From Acidobacteriota bacterium (GTDB lineage Bacteria; Acidobacteriota; Thermoanaerobaculia; Gp7-AA8), in contig JAFATB010000005.1 in NCBI GenBank assembly GCA_019244185.1, positions 112,684 through 176,683 on the forward strand: a DNA stretch of 64,000 bases, read 5' to 3'. A program made the translations under genes and the position numbers. Below, in pieces: positions 46,967-58,108 of this stretch (the first letter of the stretch is position 1; every line of letters begins with the position of its first letter). Below the pieces are notes generated by a model. That model did no database searches and was not told where the DNA came from. It saw only the letters and a list, made by a program, of their open reading frames with translations.

Positions 46967-48496
46967 TCACTGCCCGCCCTGGAAGAGGGTCGCCAGTTTG
47001 TTGATCTGGAAGAGGAAGCCCGCGAAGATGCGGATGTCGTCGGGGCCGCGCCCCGCGTTGATGTGGAGCCCCACGTAAAACGGAATCGCATCCCCGCCGA
47101 AACCCGGGAACCTCGTGCCCGCGTCAACCACAATGCGATTCGCGTCCCGCTCGTTCGCAAACTGTTCGAAGCGCCCGTATGAGAGCTCGACAAAGCGGAG
47201 GGGCACGATGTTCTCGACATCGGTTTCCGCAGTTTCAGCTGCGGTCTGATGCTGCGTGAATCGGAAGCCGATCTGTGCTCGGTAAATCGTCGTATCGCCG
47301 TTGGCCTCCTGCTTCTGGCGCGTGGTGAGGCCCGTGCGCGTGAAGACGCCCAGGCGCAACGCATCTGTCGGCACGCCGGTCTTCATCGACGTCTGGGTGT
47401 AGCTCGACCAGCGTTCCGGCTGCCAGAGCATGAAGTAGGTCCCGGAGAACGCGTTCTCCAGGCCTTTCGGACTTTTGTCTGTCGTCGGCGCCGGATCGTC
47501 GGCAGATGCATGCGCCTTGCTCGCGGCGGTGCCAGGCGTCTTCGTCGCGTCGCCGAACGGGAAGCTCGATACTTCCATGTCGATGCCGGTGTGGAAAAGC
47601 GAACGACCGAGAGGGCGGCGGTCGAGAGGCTCTTTGCTGTTGTACCAGATGGTGTCGAACGTGGCGCGCACGAGCGGGTCCGTCTGATTGAATCCGGTGC
47701 TGTTGCCGTCCTGATCGTAGTCGTTGGTGAACGTGCCGCCCATGAAGAGTTCCGTATAGAGGCGCCGGCTGTGGAAGGTGTCGAACGTGCGGATCGCCGT
47801 CAGCTGAAACGTCTGTTCGTGCTGCGTGTTGAGCGCGCCGCTATCGTCGAGCGGCGTGACGAGGAGCTCGAGCTCCGTATCACTGCCGGTCTGCAGTGAA
47901 AACGGTGCGCGCCCGTTCGCGTCGGTCACGACGTCGACTCCGGCGTCGCTTCGCGCCGCTTTCGGATCGCTGAAGACGAAACCGTCCTTGTTGCCGAGGA
48001 TGCGGATGTGAAGTTTCTGAAATCCGGCGGGATCTCCGTTCTTTCCGGTGGCGACGACCGCGAGCAGATCGTTGCCGTAGATCCGCTGCGGCTGGAGGGC
48101 GCCGGTCTTCTGATCGAGCACGACTTTCGTGATGTGCCGCAGCGGAAAGACCTGCGTCAACGCGCCGTCTTTCGTCGAGACGGTGAGCACCACATCGGCC
48201 GTAGTCCCGAGCTTCATCGTGAAGTCGTTCGTGCCCGGTGCGAGCTCGAGGGACTGGGCGAAGGCCGCGCCGCCTTTCGGTCCGACCCCCGCATCGGGCG
48301 TCACCTGCAGGACGATGGGCTGCGCGGGCGGGGCGCCGGTATCGGTCTTCACCACGATGGCGAGATCGTGGTTCTGTCCCGTTTTGAGCGGGCCGTCCGC
48401 GCCCGTGAGCTCGATGGACTTGACCGTTTGCGCGCTGAGGCTCGAAGCCCACAGCACCGCTGCTGCGCCGATCAGGCGGATGGCTCGTGATTGCAT
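46967..48496 (-). CDS. Secreted two-part protein with probable outer-membrane beta-barrel
   Basis: 509 residues; signal peptide MQSRAIRLIGAAAVLWASSLSA. Residues about 25-230 are Ig-like/invasin-like beta domains (ELTGADGPLKTGQNHDLAIVV, VLTVSTKDGALTQVFPL, SDAGVDVVTDANGRAPF). The rest has alternating polar/hydrophobic strands (YTELFMGGTFTNDYDQ, IYRAQIGFRFTQHQ, IPFYVGLHINAGRGPDDIRIFAGF) suggesting a barrel. No specific family assigned. Confidence 0.65.
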   Translation of the reverse strand: MQSRAIRLIGAAAVLWASSLSAQTVKSIELTGADGPLKTGQNHDLAIVVKTDTGAPPAQPIVLQVTPDAGVGPKGGAAFAQSLELAPGTNDFTMKLGTTADVVLTVSTKDGALTQVFPLRHITKVVLDQKTGALQPQRIYGNDLLAVVATGKNGDPAGFQKLHIRILGNKDGFVFSDPKAARSDAGVDVVTDANGRAPFSLQTGSDTELELLVTPLDDSGALNTQHEQTFQLTAIRTFDTFHSRRLYTELFMGGTFTNDYDQDGNSTGFNQTDPLVRATFDTIWYNSKEPLDRRPLGRSLFHTGIDMEVSSFPFGDATKTPGTAASKAHASADDPAPTTDKSPKGLENAFSGTYFMLWQPERWSSYTQTSMKTGVPTDALRLGVFTRTGLTTRQKQEANGDTTIYRAQIGFRFTQHQTAAETAETDVENIVPLRFVELSYGRFEQFANERDANRIVVDAGTRFPGFGGDAIPFYVGLHINAGRGPDDIRIFAGFLFQINKLATLFQGGQ

Positions 48497-48560
48497 GGCA
48501 GTCTCTCCTTGCTCGGTGAGAGAGACTGGGGCGGCGAATTCCCTCGTGCGCTTGCGTGGC

Positions 48561-48600
48561 GGCGCTCAGCCGCGCGCCGAGGCGCGCCGGCTGCAGCGCC
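48561..48600 (-). terminator. Imperfect GC-rich hairpin after the cupredoxin gene
   Basis: Arms around GGCGCT/AGCGCC, AGCCG/CGGCT and GCGCC/GGCGC fold back with small bulges. It starts directly at the stop of the leftward cupredoxin gene. Confidence 0.5.
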
Positions 48601-49175
48601 TACTTCGCCGTGAACGTCACGCTCGGGTGATCGTTCGCGCTGACGGTCACGATCTGCGGCTCCGGCTCTTTGCGCATCTCGGGATACCAGACGTGCAGGG
48701 TGTACTGGCCGGGCTCGAGTCCCGCGATCGAGGCGCGGCCGGCTTCGGTCTTCGCGAAATACGGCGTGTCCACCACCACGACGTAGGCGCTCATCTGCTC
48801 GTGGATGTTGCAGCCGAGGAAGACGACGCCGGGGGTGCCGAACTGCACCGGGTAGGCGGGCTTGCCGGCGTAGAGCGGCAGTTGGAAGCGCTTCGCGGGC
48901 GAGAGCGAGTAGACCTGGTGCCGCACGTTGTCGCTGTTCGGGAATTCCACCCAAGTGCCGGTCTGGATCGGCAGGACGTGCGGAATGAAGGTTCTATCCC
49001 GCTGATCCATCGACGCCACCTTGTGTCCGACCGGGATCGGATGCGGCGGAATCGCGTAGACCACCGCGTCGGACATCGCGGCGCCGCCGGCGTTCGAGAC
49101 CTGAACGTCGATCGTCGCGGCGGCGAGGGGAAGAGCGAGCAGGAGCGCGAGCACGGCCGTCACAGAACGGTGCAT
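48600..49175 (-). CDS. Secreted cupredoxin (methylamine-utilisation/plastocyanin-like)
   Basis: 191 residues; signal peptide MHRSVTAVLALLLALPLAAA. Type-1 copper ligands are visible: His in NSDNVRHQVYS, then Cys, His and Met in FLGCNIHEQMSAYV. A C-terminal Ig-like domain (GLEPGQYTLHVWYPEMR) follows. Electron carrier or copper protein of the periplasm. Divergent by 40 bases from a barrel-like gene, suggesting coordinated expression. Confidence 0.85.
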   Translation of the reverse strand: MHRSVTAVLALLLALPLAAATIDVQVSNAGGAAMSDAVVYAIPPHPIPVGHKVASMDQRDRTFIPHVLPIQTGTWVEFPNSDNVRHQVYSLSPAKRFQLPLYAGKPAYPVQFGTPGVVFLGCNIHEQMSAYVVVVDTPYFAKTEAGRASIAGLEPGQYTLHVWYPEMRKEPEPQIVTVSANDHPSVTFTAK

Positions 49176-49215
49176 GCCGCTCGCAAACAGGAGCGCCGCG
49201 AGTATCCTTCCCCCG

Positions 49216-50316
49216 ATGCGTTCGGCTTCCGTTCCCGCCGCGGTGCTGCTCGCGCTCCTGCTCGTTCCCGTTTCCGCCGGCGCCGCGGACAGCGTGCAAT
49301 GGAACGGCTTCGCGCTCGTGCGCCCCGAGACGCCCGCGAGCGGCGTGCCGCTCGACGACGACTCCTTCTCCGCGCAACTGCAGGCCGGCATCGACTGGCG
49401 CCCCTCCCCCACGTTCGGCACCCATCTCCATCTCCTCGCGCGCAACGAGAGCGACGGCTCGCGCCGCGGCCGCGTCGGCATCGTCGAGGCGTTTTTAGAA
49501 CAAAACATCCAGACGCGCGGCGGACGCCTGCATCTGATGGAAGGCGCGTTCTTCCTCCCCACCTCGCGCGAGAACATCGACTCGCTCTGGGAGACGCCGT
49601 ACACGATCACCTCGTCCGCGCTGAACAGCTGGCTCGGCGAAGAGCTCCGTCCCGTCGGCGTCGACGCGTCGTACGCGCATCGCCTGCATCACGCCGGTCT
49701 GCTCAACGGCACCGTCATCGGCGGCGCGACGCTCTTCACCGGAAACGACACGTTCGGCGCGCTTCCCATCGATCGCGGCTGGGCCTTGCGCGATCACTGG
49801 GCGCTCCTCGGCGAGCACCTCCCCGTCAACGCCACGGGCACGCTCTTCACCTCCGTCTCCGCCGAAAACGATGACCGCCTCGGCTGGTCCGCGCGCGCGA
49901 AGTGGAACAACGACCACGCCACGCTGCAGCTCACGCACATCGACAACCGCTCCGATGCCTTGCGGTACGGAGAGCTCTTCAACTGGGCCACGCGCTACAA
50001 CATCGTCGGCGCCGACTACACGTGGCATCACTGGACCGCCGTCGGCGAGACCAGCTGGGGCACGACCGCGATCCAGCCCGCGCGCGGACGTTTCTCGTTC
50101 GACCTCCGCGCGAGCTACCTCCTGCTCTCGCGGCAGTTCTCCGACTTCCGCGCGAGCGTCCGCGCCGATCAGTACGAAAGCGGCGCCGATCACGGACACG
50201 CATTCACCGCCGCGTTCTTCTGGGAACCGCCGCACGGAAAGCTGCGCACCGGACTCGAAGGCATCACCGCGGACGGCGAGAAGCGCGCCGCGCTCGAATT
50301 CCGCTACCGGTTCTGA
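49216..50316 (+). CDS. Predicted outer-membrane beta-barrel protein
   Basis: 366 residues; signal peptide MRSASVPAAVLLALLLVPVSAGA. Alternating strands throughout and a C-terminal aromatic-ending strand (AALEFRYRF) are hallmarks of barrels assembled by BamA. It resembles unassigned porin-like proteins often found near cupredoxin genes in this kind of genome. Ligand unknown. End overlaps the convergent kinase gene by 13 bases. Confidence 0.7.
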   Translation: MRSASVPAAVLLALLLVPVSAGAADSVQWNGFALVRPETPASGVPLDDDSFSAQLQAGIDWRPSPTFGTHLHLLARNESDGSRRGRVGIVEAFLEQNIQTRGGRLHLMEGAFFLPTSRENIDSLWETPYTITSSALNSWLGEELRPVGVDASYAHRLHHAGLLNGTVIGGATLFTGNDTFGALPIDRGWALRDHWALLGEHLPVNATGTLFTSVSAENDDRLGWSARAKWNNDHATLQLTHIDNRSDALRYGELFNWATRYNIVGADYTWHHWTAVGETSWGTTAIQPARGRFSFDLRASYLLLSRQFSDFRASVRADQYESGADHGHAFTAAFFWEPPHGKLRTGLEGITADGEKRAALEFRYRF

Positions 50317-52748
50317 GCGCGCCGGTTCTGACCGCGAGACGCCAGCACGCGCAGCACCGCCGCCGCGACCTCGTGCGGCTCGACCGGCTTCGCGAGATGC
50401 GCCTGGTATCCCGCCTCCAGCGCGCGCTCGCGATCGCGCGCGTCGGCGTACGCGGTCACGGCGACGGCGGGGATGCGCGCGTGCGCGTCGGACGTCGAAC
50501 CTCGCAAGTGTCGGATGAACGCGTAACCGTCTTCGTCCGGCATGCCGATGTCGCTCACGAGCACGTCGGGCCGCGCGTCGCCGAAGCGTTCCATTGCTTC
50601 CGCGGCGGACGCCGCGTGCGTCACGCGCGCGCCGAATGCGGCGAGCATCGTGGCGATGATCTCGCGCGCAGACGCGTCGTCATCCACGAGCAGCACGTGC
50701 ACGCCGTCGAGCGCATCGCCGTCGACCGCAACGTCATCGCCGCGCATCGACGGCAACGCCGCTTCCGCGAACGCGCGCGGCAATCGCACGACGAACAGCG
50801 CGCCGCGATTCGTCCCCTCGCTCGACGCGGCGACCGAGCCGCCATGACGCTCGACGAGATGCTGCACGATGGAGAGGCCGAGCCCGAGGCCGCCGAAGCG
50901 ACGTGTGAAGCCGCCGTCGCTCTGGCGGAAACGTTCGAAGACGTGCGGCAGGAACTCCGGCTCGATGCCGACGCCGCTGTCGCGCACGTCCACTTCGATC
51001 GCATCGGGCTCGTGCCGCAGCGTCACGTGCACGGCGCCGCCGGCGGGCGTGAACTTCACCGCGTTCGAGAGCAGATTCCAGACGACTTGCTGGAGACGCG
51101 TCGCGTCGCCGGTGACGAACGCGGGGATGCCGCCGAGGTCGGAGGTGAGGCGGATCGAGGCAGCGTGGGCGGCGGGCTGAATGACGTCGATCGCGTTGCG
51201 CACGACAGTCGTGAGATCGAGCAGCTTGCGGTCGAGCGTCATCTTGCCGGTGACGATGCGTGAGACATCGAGGAGATCGTCGATGAGGCGCGACTGCGTG
51301 CGGCTCGCCTGCTCGATGCTCTCGATGCCTTTCTTCGCCGTCGCCTCGTCGGCCATGCCGCTGCGGATGAACGTCGCCCAGCCGTAGATCGTCGTCATCG
51401 GTGTGCGCAGCTCGTGCGAGAGCAGCGCGAGGAAATGATCCTTCGTGCGGCTCGCCTCGTCCGCTTCCTCGCGCAGGCGGCGCTCGCGCGCGAGCAGCCC
51501 CTCGCGCTCGAGCTCGAGCGTCTTGCGGCGCGTGACGTCGATGGCGATACCGGCCATGCGCACGGGCGTGTCGCCGTCGAAGCTCACGCGTCCCTTGCCG
51601 TGGATCCAGCGCACGCTGCCGTCGGGTGCGAGCGTGCGGCATTCGATCTCGTAGTGGCCGGCGCGGCGTTCGAACGCGTCGCGCACGGTCGCTTCGACGC
51701 GCGCGCGATCGTCGGGATGCACCGTCGAGAGGTAGTCGGCGAAACCGAACGTCGTTCCCTGCGGCACGCCGTGCAGAAAGTGGGAGACCGCGGACCAGAC
51801 GATCTCGTCGCGGGCGATGTCCCAGTCCCAGTAGCCGACGCCCGCGCCTTCGCCGATGAACTGCATGCGCGCTTCGCTCTCGCGCAGCGCGGCGTTGACG
51901 CGCAGCTTCTCGACCGCGGTCCACGCGCGCTCGGCGATGGCGTGCATGAGCGCGACGTCCTGTTCGCTCCACTGCCGCGGCACGTCGTCGCTGACCCAGA
52001 ACTCGGCGACCCACCGCCCGTCGCGCAGGAGCGGCACGGCGACGTACGCGCGCTCGCCGACCGGCTCGTAGGTCTTCTCGTATTCGCGTTCGGTGCGCGG
52101 ATCGAGCTTCGCGTCGCGGTTGACGACGATGCGCCCTTCTTCCATCTCCCGCCGCGTCGACTCCGCGTAGTCGCTGATGCGATACACGCCGGCGACGCTC
52201 GGCACGCCGCGGCAGTAGTCGCGCCGCACGATGCCGCGGTCGTGCTCGTGATCGAGCTCGGTGAAGAGCGCGCGCCGCGCGAAGAGGTGCTCGCCGACCG
52301 CGCACGAGACGTCGTAGAGCAGCTCCGCCGGATCTTCTGCGACGCCGATGGCCTCGCTGACGCGCGCGATGAGCGCGAGCCGCGCTTCCGTGTCGCGCTG
52401 CGGCGTGAGATCGGCGAGGACGCCGCGCACGCGTACGAGCACGCCGGCGTCGTCGAACGTTCCGCGCGCGGCATCGCGCACCCAGTACGTGCGGTGGCCG
52501 GACAGCACGCGATATTCGCGCACGAGCTCGGGCTGTTCGGGACGCAGCTCGTCGAACGCCGCGCGCAACGCGTCGCGGTCGTCGGGATGAACGCGGGCGA
52601 AGAAACGGTCCGCGGTGTCGCCGAGCTCGCCGGCGATCGGCGTGCCGGTGCGGGTCACGCGGCCGGTGACCACGTCCCAGTCGTACGCGTGCATGCATCC
52701 GGCGGCGAGCGCCGTGCGCAGCAACGCGTGGAGCTCGGCGTCAGACAT
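50304..52748 (-). CDS. Hybrid histidine kinase (PAS-GAF-PAS-HisKA-HATPase-REC)
   Basis: 814 residues from ATG 52748 (the frame extends 35 codons upstream without support). N-terminal PAS (about 10-120), GAF-like (130-290) and second PAS (305-430) sensor domains, HisKA with phospho-His in [11 protein letters not shown], ATPase with [11 protein letters not shown] and GLGLGLSIV, then a C-terminal receiver with LLVDDD, Asp in VLVSDIGMP and Lys in HLAKP. Soluble, cytoplasmic. Partner response regulator not adjacent. Confidence 0.92.
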   Translation of the reverse strand: MSDAELHALLRTALAAGCMHAYDWDVVTGRVTRTGTPIAGELGDTADRFFARVHPDDRDALRAAFDELRPEQPELVREYRVLSGHRTYWVRDAARGTFDDAGVLVRVRGVLADLTPQRDTEARLALIARVSEAIGVAEDPAELLYDVSCAVGEHLFARRALFTELDHEHDRGIVRRDYCRGVPSVAGVYRISDYAESTRREMEEGRIVVNRDAKLDPRTEREYEKTYEPVGERAYVAVPLLRDGRWVAEFWVSDDVPRQWSEQDVALMHAIAERAWTAVEKLRVNAALRESEARMQFIGEGAGVGYWDWDIARDEIVWSAVSHFLHGVPQGTTFGFADYLSTVHPDDRARVEATVRDAFERRAGHYEIECRTLAPDGSVRWIHGKGRVSFDGDTPVRMAGIAIDVTRRKTLELEREGLLARERRLREEADEASRTKDHFLALLSHELRTPMTTIYGWATFIRSGMADEATAKKGIESIEQASRTQSRLIDDLLDVSRIVTGKMTLDRKLLDLTTVVRNAIDVIQPAAHAASIRLTSDLGGIPAFVTGDATRLQQVVWNLLSNAVKFTPAGGAVHVTLRHEPDAIEVDVRDSGVGIEPEFLPHVFERFRQSDGGFTRRFGGLGLGLSIVQHLVERHGGSVAASSEGTNRGALFVVRLPRAFAEAALPSMRGDDVAVDGDALDGVHVLLVDDDASAREIIATMLAAFGARVTHAASAAEAMERFGDARPDVLVSDIGMPDEDGYAFIRHLRGSTSDAHARIPAVAVTAYADARDRERALEAGYQAHLAKPVEPHEVAAAVLRVLASRGQNRRAQNR

Positions 52749-52843
52749 TTCCCGATCTTTATAGCAGAGCGCCGGAGTGGCAGGTTTTGCGCAGTGTGCA
52801 AACGCGCGCGCGGCCGAAGCTCGGGCGCCGCGAAGGAGAATAC

Positions 52844-54016
52844 GTGAAAGCACTCTGCTGGTATGGCCACGGCGACGTCCGTGTCGAAACCGTTTCCGAT
52901 CCGACGATCCAGGAGCCGACCGACGCGATCATCCGCATCACCTCGACCGCGATCTGCGGCTCCGATCTCCACCTCTACGATCACTACATGCTCACCATGC
53001 AGAAGGGCGACATCCTCGGACACGAGCCGATGGGCGTCGTCGTCGAGGTCGGCAGCGCGGTGAAGAAACTGAAGAAAGGCGACCGCGTCGTCATCCCCTT
53101 CACCATCGCCTGCGGCGAATGCTTCTTCTGCAAAAAAGGGCTGTGGTCGTGCTGCGACGTCTCGAACCCGAACAAGGAGATCGCCGAGAAAGCGATCGGC
53201 CATTCGCCGTCCGGCCTCTTCGGTTACTCGCACATGATGGGCGGCTTCCCCGGCGGCCAGGCCGAGTACCTGCGCGTGCCGTACGCCGACGTCGGTCCGT
53301 TCAAGGTGCCCGACAGTCTCACCGACGAGCAGGTGCTCTTTCTCTCCGACATCTTCCCCACCGGCTACATGGCCGCGGAGAACGCGGAGATCGAGGCAGG
53401 CGAGACGGTGGCGGTGTGGGGCTGCGGCCCGGTCGGGCAGTTCTCGATCAAGAGCGCGTGGATGCTCGGCGCGGGACGCGTCATCGCCATCGACAACGTG
53501 CCGGAGCGTCTGGCGATGGCGCGCGAGCACGGCAAGGCCGAGACGATCAACTTCGACGACGGCAGCGTCTACGATCGCCTGCAGGAGCTGACGAACGGCC
53601 GCGGTCCCGACCGCTGCATCGACGCCGTCGGCGCGGAGGCGCACGTCGGCGGCAGCATCGACTCGTACGTCGACAAGGCGAAGGCGATGGTCATGCTCGC
53701 CACGGATCGCGCGCATGCGCTGCGCGAGGCGATCTACTGCTGCCGCAAAGGCGGCACCGTCTCGATCCCCGGCGTCTATCTCGGATTCCCCGACAAGCTC
53801 CCGTTCGGCGCCGTCGTGAACAAGGCGCTCACGCTGAAGTCGGGCCAGACGCACGTGCACCGCTATCTCGCGCCGCTGCTCGCGCGCATCGAGAAGGGCG
53901 AGATCGATCCGTCGTTCGTCATCACGCACACCGTGCCGCTCGACGACGCGCCGAAGATGTACAAGACGTTCCGCGACAAGGAAGACGGCTGCATCAAGGT
54001 GGTGCTGAAGCCGTAG
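52844..54016 (+). CDS. Zinc-dependent alcohol dehydrogenase
   Basis: 390 residues from a GTG with GAAGGAG upstream. Catalytic zinc ligands in [11 protein letters not shown] and GHEPMG; structural zinc held by four Cys in [16 protein letters not shown]. Rossmann motif GCGPVGQFS. Medium-chain dehydrogenase, likely oxidising or reducing an alcohol/aldehyde or glutathione-adduct type substrate (formaldehyde-dehydrogenase-like subgroup). Divergent from the kinase gene. Confidence 0.93.
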   Translation: MKALCWYGHGDVRVETVSDPTIQEPTDAIIRITSTAICGSDLHLYDHYMLTMQKGDILGHEPMGVVVEVGSAVKKLKKGDRVVIPFTIACGECFFCKKGLWSCCDVSNPNKEIAEKAIGHSPSGLFGYSHMMGGFPGGQAEYLRVPYADVGPFKVPDSLTDEQVLFLSDIFPTGYMAAENAEIEAGETVAVWGCGPVGQFSIKSAWMLGAGRVIAIDNVPERLAMAREHGKAETINFDDGSVYDRLQELTNGRGPDRCIDAVGAEAHVGGSIDSYVDKAKAMVMLATDRAHALREAIYCCRKGGTVSIPGVYLGFPDKLPFGAVVNKALTLKSGQTHVHRYLAPLLARIEKGEIDPSFVITHTVPLDDAPKMYKTFRDKEDGCIKVVLKP

Positions 54017-54045
54017 CGTTACCCGCGCTCGCTATCGCTGCGCGC

Positions 54046-55026
54046 TCAGGCGCGCTCGCTATCCAACGCCTTCATTTGACGTTCGTCGTAGCGCGTGCCG
54101 GCCACCGCGTCGGCCGGCACCGCGCTCTCGATCTCGCGCAGCTCGTCGTCGGTCAGCGCCACGTCGAGTGCGCCGAGCGATTCGTCGAGTTGCGCGCGCG
54201 TGCGGGCGCCGATCACCGGAACGATGTTCGTTCCGCGCGCGAGCACCCACGCGATGGCGAGCTGCGTCGCGGTGATGCCGCGCTCGGCGGCGACGCGCTG
54301 CAAGGCGTCGATGAGCTTCTGGTTCTGCGCGCGGTTCTCGTCGCGGAAGCGCGGCATCGCGGCGCGAAAGTCGCCCTTGCCCGGCACCGAGCCAGCGAGC
54401 AGGCCGCGCGACAGCACGCCGTACGCCGTCACGCCGATGCCGAGCTCGCGCAGCGCGGGAAAGATCGCGCGCTCCGGCGTGCGGCTGATGAGCGAGTACT
54501 CGATCTGCAGGTCGGTGATCGGATGCACGGCGTGCGCGCGGCGGATCGTTTCCGCGCCGACTTCCGACAAGCCGATCGACCGCACGTAGCCCGCCTTCAC
54601 GAGCTCGGCGATCGCGCCGACCGTCTCTTCGATCGGCACGTTCGGATCGAGGCGCGAAGGTCGATAGAGATCAATGGAATCCACGCCGAGGCGCGTGAGC
54701 GAGTACGCGAGGAAATTGCGGATGGCGGCGGGACGCGTGTCGATGCCACCCCACGCGCCGTCGGGTCCGCGCATCGCGCCGAACTTCACGGAGAGCAGCA
54801 CGCGGTCGCGGCGGTCGCGGACCGCGCGGCCGACGAGCAGCTCGTTGTGGCCCATGCCGTAGAAGTCGCCGGTGTCGATGAGGTTGATGCCGCGGTCGAT
54901 GGCGGCGTGAATCGTGGCGATGGACTCGCGCTCGTCCGCGGCGCCGTACATGCCGGACATGCCCATGCAGCCGAGGGAGAGCGGGAAGACGTCGTAGCTG
55001 CCGAGGCGGCGGGTGGCGGTGGTCAT
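54046..55026 (-). CDS. Aldo/keto reductase, AKR subgroup with YRPSRLDP
   Basis: 326 residues from the ATG at 55026, which overlaps the stop of the upstream sensor by ATGA. Tetrad Asp/Tyr in LIDTGDFYGMG and Lys in LLSVKFGAM; the usual His motif is replaced by LYRPSRLDP, a known variant of the family. It is otherwise close to the gene at 43737. Confidence 0.9.
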   Translation of the reverse strand: MTTATRRLGSYDVFPLSLGCMGMSGMYGAADERESIATIHAAIDRGINLIDTGDFYGMGHNELLVGRAVRDRRDRVLLSVKFGAMRGPDGAWGGIDTRPAAIRNFLAYSLTRLGVDSIDLYRPSRLDPNVPIEETVGAIAELVKAGYVRSIGLSEVGAETIRRAHAVHPITDLQIEYSLISRTPERAIFPALRELGIGVTAYGVLSRGLLAGSVPGKGDFRAAMPRFRDENRAQNQKLIDALQRVAAERGITATQLAIAWVLARGTNIVPVIGARTRAQLDESLGALDVALTDDELREIESAVPADAVAGTRYDERQMKALDSERA

Positions 55027-58000
55027 GAGGATGAGTGCGATGGAAAGGCGGGGCTCACGAGCACCCACGCGTTGCGGCCGTTGTGCTTGGCCTCGTACAG
55101 CGCGCCGTCGGCCATGTCGACCACGCGCTCGAACGACACCTCGCGCGGCGCGCGGTGCGAGACGGGCCAGGCCGCAACGCCGATCGAACAGGTGCGGCGC
55201 AGCGTCGCGCCGTCGGGCAACGGAAACGCGTGCGCCTCGACGGCGACGCGGACTTTTTCGGCGATGTCCGGCGCGAGCGCGCGGTCGACGAAGCGGATCA
55301 CGATGAGGAACTCCTCACCGCCCCAGCGCACGATGACGTCGGACGCGCGGACGCTCTGCTTCAGCACGCGCGCGAGCTCGGCGAGGACCATGTCGCCCGC
55401 CGCGTGGCCGTGACGGTCGTTGACGCTCTTGAAGTGATCGAGGTCGATGAGCAGCACGACGAGGTCGGTGCGTCCGCGCATCGCGAGCTCGAGATCGGCG
55501 TCGATGGTCTGCTCGAGATAGCGGCGGTTGCGCAGCTGCGTGAGCGGATCGGTGAGGCTCGCCTCTTCGATGCGCCTGAGGCAGTCGACAGCTCGCTCGT
55601 GCGCTCCGCGACGAGCGTCTCGAGCTGCAGCTGCCGCGCGCGCAACTGGCGCACGCGCAGGCGGTACGCGAGGTAGATCAACGCCGCGAACGCAAGCGCC
55701 GCGAGCGCGCGGAACCACGCGGTCTGATAGAACCGCGGGATGACCGTGACGGGCAGCCGCAGCTCGCGCGCGCTCCAGCGGCCGTCGCGCGTCGTGACGC
55801 CGGCGCGCAGGACGTAGTGGCCGGGCGGGAGGCGGCTGTACGTGATCGAGCGTTGCGAGGCGCCGGCGAGCGTCCAGTCGGCGTCGAGGCCGTCGAGCTT
55901 GTAGCGGTATTGCTGGCGCGCCGCGTCGGCGAAATCGAGCGCGGCGAGATCGAGCGTGAAGCTGCGCTCGCGCGGCCTCAGCGTGAGCGCGTGCAGCACT
56001 TCCGCGCCGGCGCGTTCCTTCCCTTCGACGCGCAGCGCGGTGGCGACGATCGGCGCGTCGTCGCTCGCGCGCGGGAGCTGCGCGGGATCGACGAGGAGCA
56101 GGCCTTCCGGCGAGCCGAAGAGCAGCCGCCCGTCGCGCGTCCGCGCGCGGCTGGCGATGAAGAAGTTGCGGAAGGTGACGCCGTCGGCGGCATCGAACGT
56201 CGTCACGGCGAGTGTGCGCGGTTCGACGCGCGTCCGCGGGCCGATCCAGACGTGGCCGCTCGCGTCTTCGATGAGCGCCTCGGCGGACGACGAGGTTACC
56301 GGTGTAAACCGTGCGGTGTGTCCGTCCCACGACTCGAGGATCGCCGCGCCGCCGGCGGTGCCGGCCCAGAGGCGGCCGTCGCGCGCGAGGAGCAGGTCGG
56401 GCACCCAGTTGTCCGGCAGCGTGTCGCGCCGCGAACGATCGCGCGCGATGCGCGTCGCGATCTCCGTCCGCGGATCGAATGCGTAGAGGCCGTTGTCGCT
56501 GCCGATCCAGAGCGTGCCGTCGGGCGCGGCGACGATTGACTCGATCGCCGGCGACGACTTCGCCGCCGCCCCCGGCCAGCGTTTGTACGTGCGCGCGGCC
56601 AGCGTGCGCGGATCGATGCGCGCCATCCCTTCCGCCGCGCCCGCCCAAACGATGCCGTCGCGCGTGAAGGCGATGCTGCGGATCGGACCGCCCGCGAGCT
56701 GCGCGGCGGCGATGCGCTCGAAGCGCGTCGCGCCGGGACGCAGCCGGTGCAGCATCGAGTTGAGCGTTGCCACCCACATGCTGCCGTCGTCGGATTGCGC
56801 GAGACAGGTGATGCTCCCGTCGGCGAGCGCGCCGGGATCGTTCACGTTCGGACGGAAGCCGCGCACGCGATGCAGGTCGCGATCGAAGACGTCGATGCCG
56901 TTGCCGTTCGTACCGACCCACAGCGAGCCGTCGCGCAGCTCGAGCGCGCGCACGGCGGCGCGGTGCGTGAGTCCGTCGATGCGATTGGGACTGAAGCGCA
57001 GCGCGCGGAACGCGCGCGTGCGCGGATCGTGTCGCGCCAGTCCTTCGCCCCACGTGCCGACCCACACGATGCCTGAACGGTCGCGGAAGATCGCGCCGAT
57101 GCGGTCGTCGCGCAGCGTGTCGTCGAGCAGCGGATCGGGACGCAGCCGGTCGACGATCGCCAACGTTGTTTCGTCGATGACGTCGATGCCGCCGCCGAAC
57201 GTCGCCACCCACAGCTCGCCCGGCGCCGCTTCCGCGAACCCGTAGACCCAGTAGTGACTGAGGCCGTTCGGATCCCGCGGCCGCGGCATGAACGGATGCA
57301 CGGCGCCCGTCGCCGGATCGAGCATCGCCGCGCCATGCTCCTCGGTGCCGATCCAGATCCGCCCGCGCGCGTCTTCGAAGAGCTTCGTGACGTACTGCCC
57401 CGCGAAGCCGAAGCGATCGAAGCCACGTCCGTCGGCGCGCTGGCGCTGCAGCCCATCACGCGAGCCGATCCAGAGCTTGCCGTTGCGATCGACGAGCAGC
57501 CCGCGCACGCGGTCGTCGGCGAGGCTCTGCGGATCGTTCGAATCATGGCGGAAATGCGTGATGCGCTTCGTGCGCGGATCGAAGCGGTCGAGTCCCGCGC
57601 TCGTCGCGATCCAGGTCGCGCCGTCGCGCGTCTCCGCGAGTCCTTCCACGCGGTCGTACGCGATCGTGTTCGCGTCGCGCGGATCGTGCTGCATGCGCGT
57701 GAAGCGTTCCGTGCGCGGATCGAAGATCGAGATCCCGCCGCTGAAGCTGCCGGCCCACAGCCGTCCGTCCGACGCCACGAGCAGCGCGCGCACGTAGTTG
57801 CCGGCGAGCGTCGACGGATCGGACGGCGTCGCGCGGAAGACGCGGAAGTCGTAGCCGTCGTAGCGCACGAGACCGCCCTGCGTGCCGAACCAGAGCAGCC
57901 CCGCGCGATCCTGCGCGATGGCGCTGCACAGATGCGCCGGCACGTCGGGCGGAACGGCGACGCGCTGGAACGACACGAGCGCGACGCGCGATGCATCCGC

Positions 58001-58063
58001 GAACGCGGAACAAGCCCACGCGCAGGCGAGCGCCATCACGACGCGGCGGAGGTTGCGGACCAC
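55023..58063 (-). pseudogene. Propeller sensor-GGDEF diguanylate cyclase with a frameshift
   Basis: From 58063 the frame encodes a signal peptide (MVRNLRRVVMALACAWACSAFA), a chain of ligand-sensing propeller repeats (LWFGTQGGLVRYDG, LWAGSFSGGISIFDP, and so on to about residue 690), a Y_Y_Y domain (YRYKLDGLDADWTLAG), a membrane helix (WFRALAALAFAALIYLAYRL) and a coiled segment LVAERTSELSTAS. Near 55575-55580 the frame is lost by one base; the next frame continues RRIEEASLTDPLTQLRNRRYL and an intact GGDEF domain (RWGGEEF; RxxD I-site in SVRASD). Each half is conserved, so the break may be a sequencing error, recent mutation or a programmed shift. GTG start; ATG at 58036 possible. Confidence 0.8.
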
Positions 58064-58108
58064 GGGCGCGATTTTACGCGCGGTGTCGCGGTCCGCTGAA
58101 CGCCCTGC

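Noticed and set aside
54046..55026. Loss of the catalytic His in the second aldo/keto reductase
   Set aside because: The YRPSRLDP variant is typical of a recognised aldo/keto reductase subgroup, so it is not a defect.
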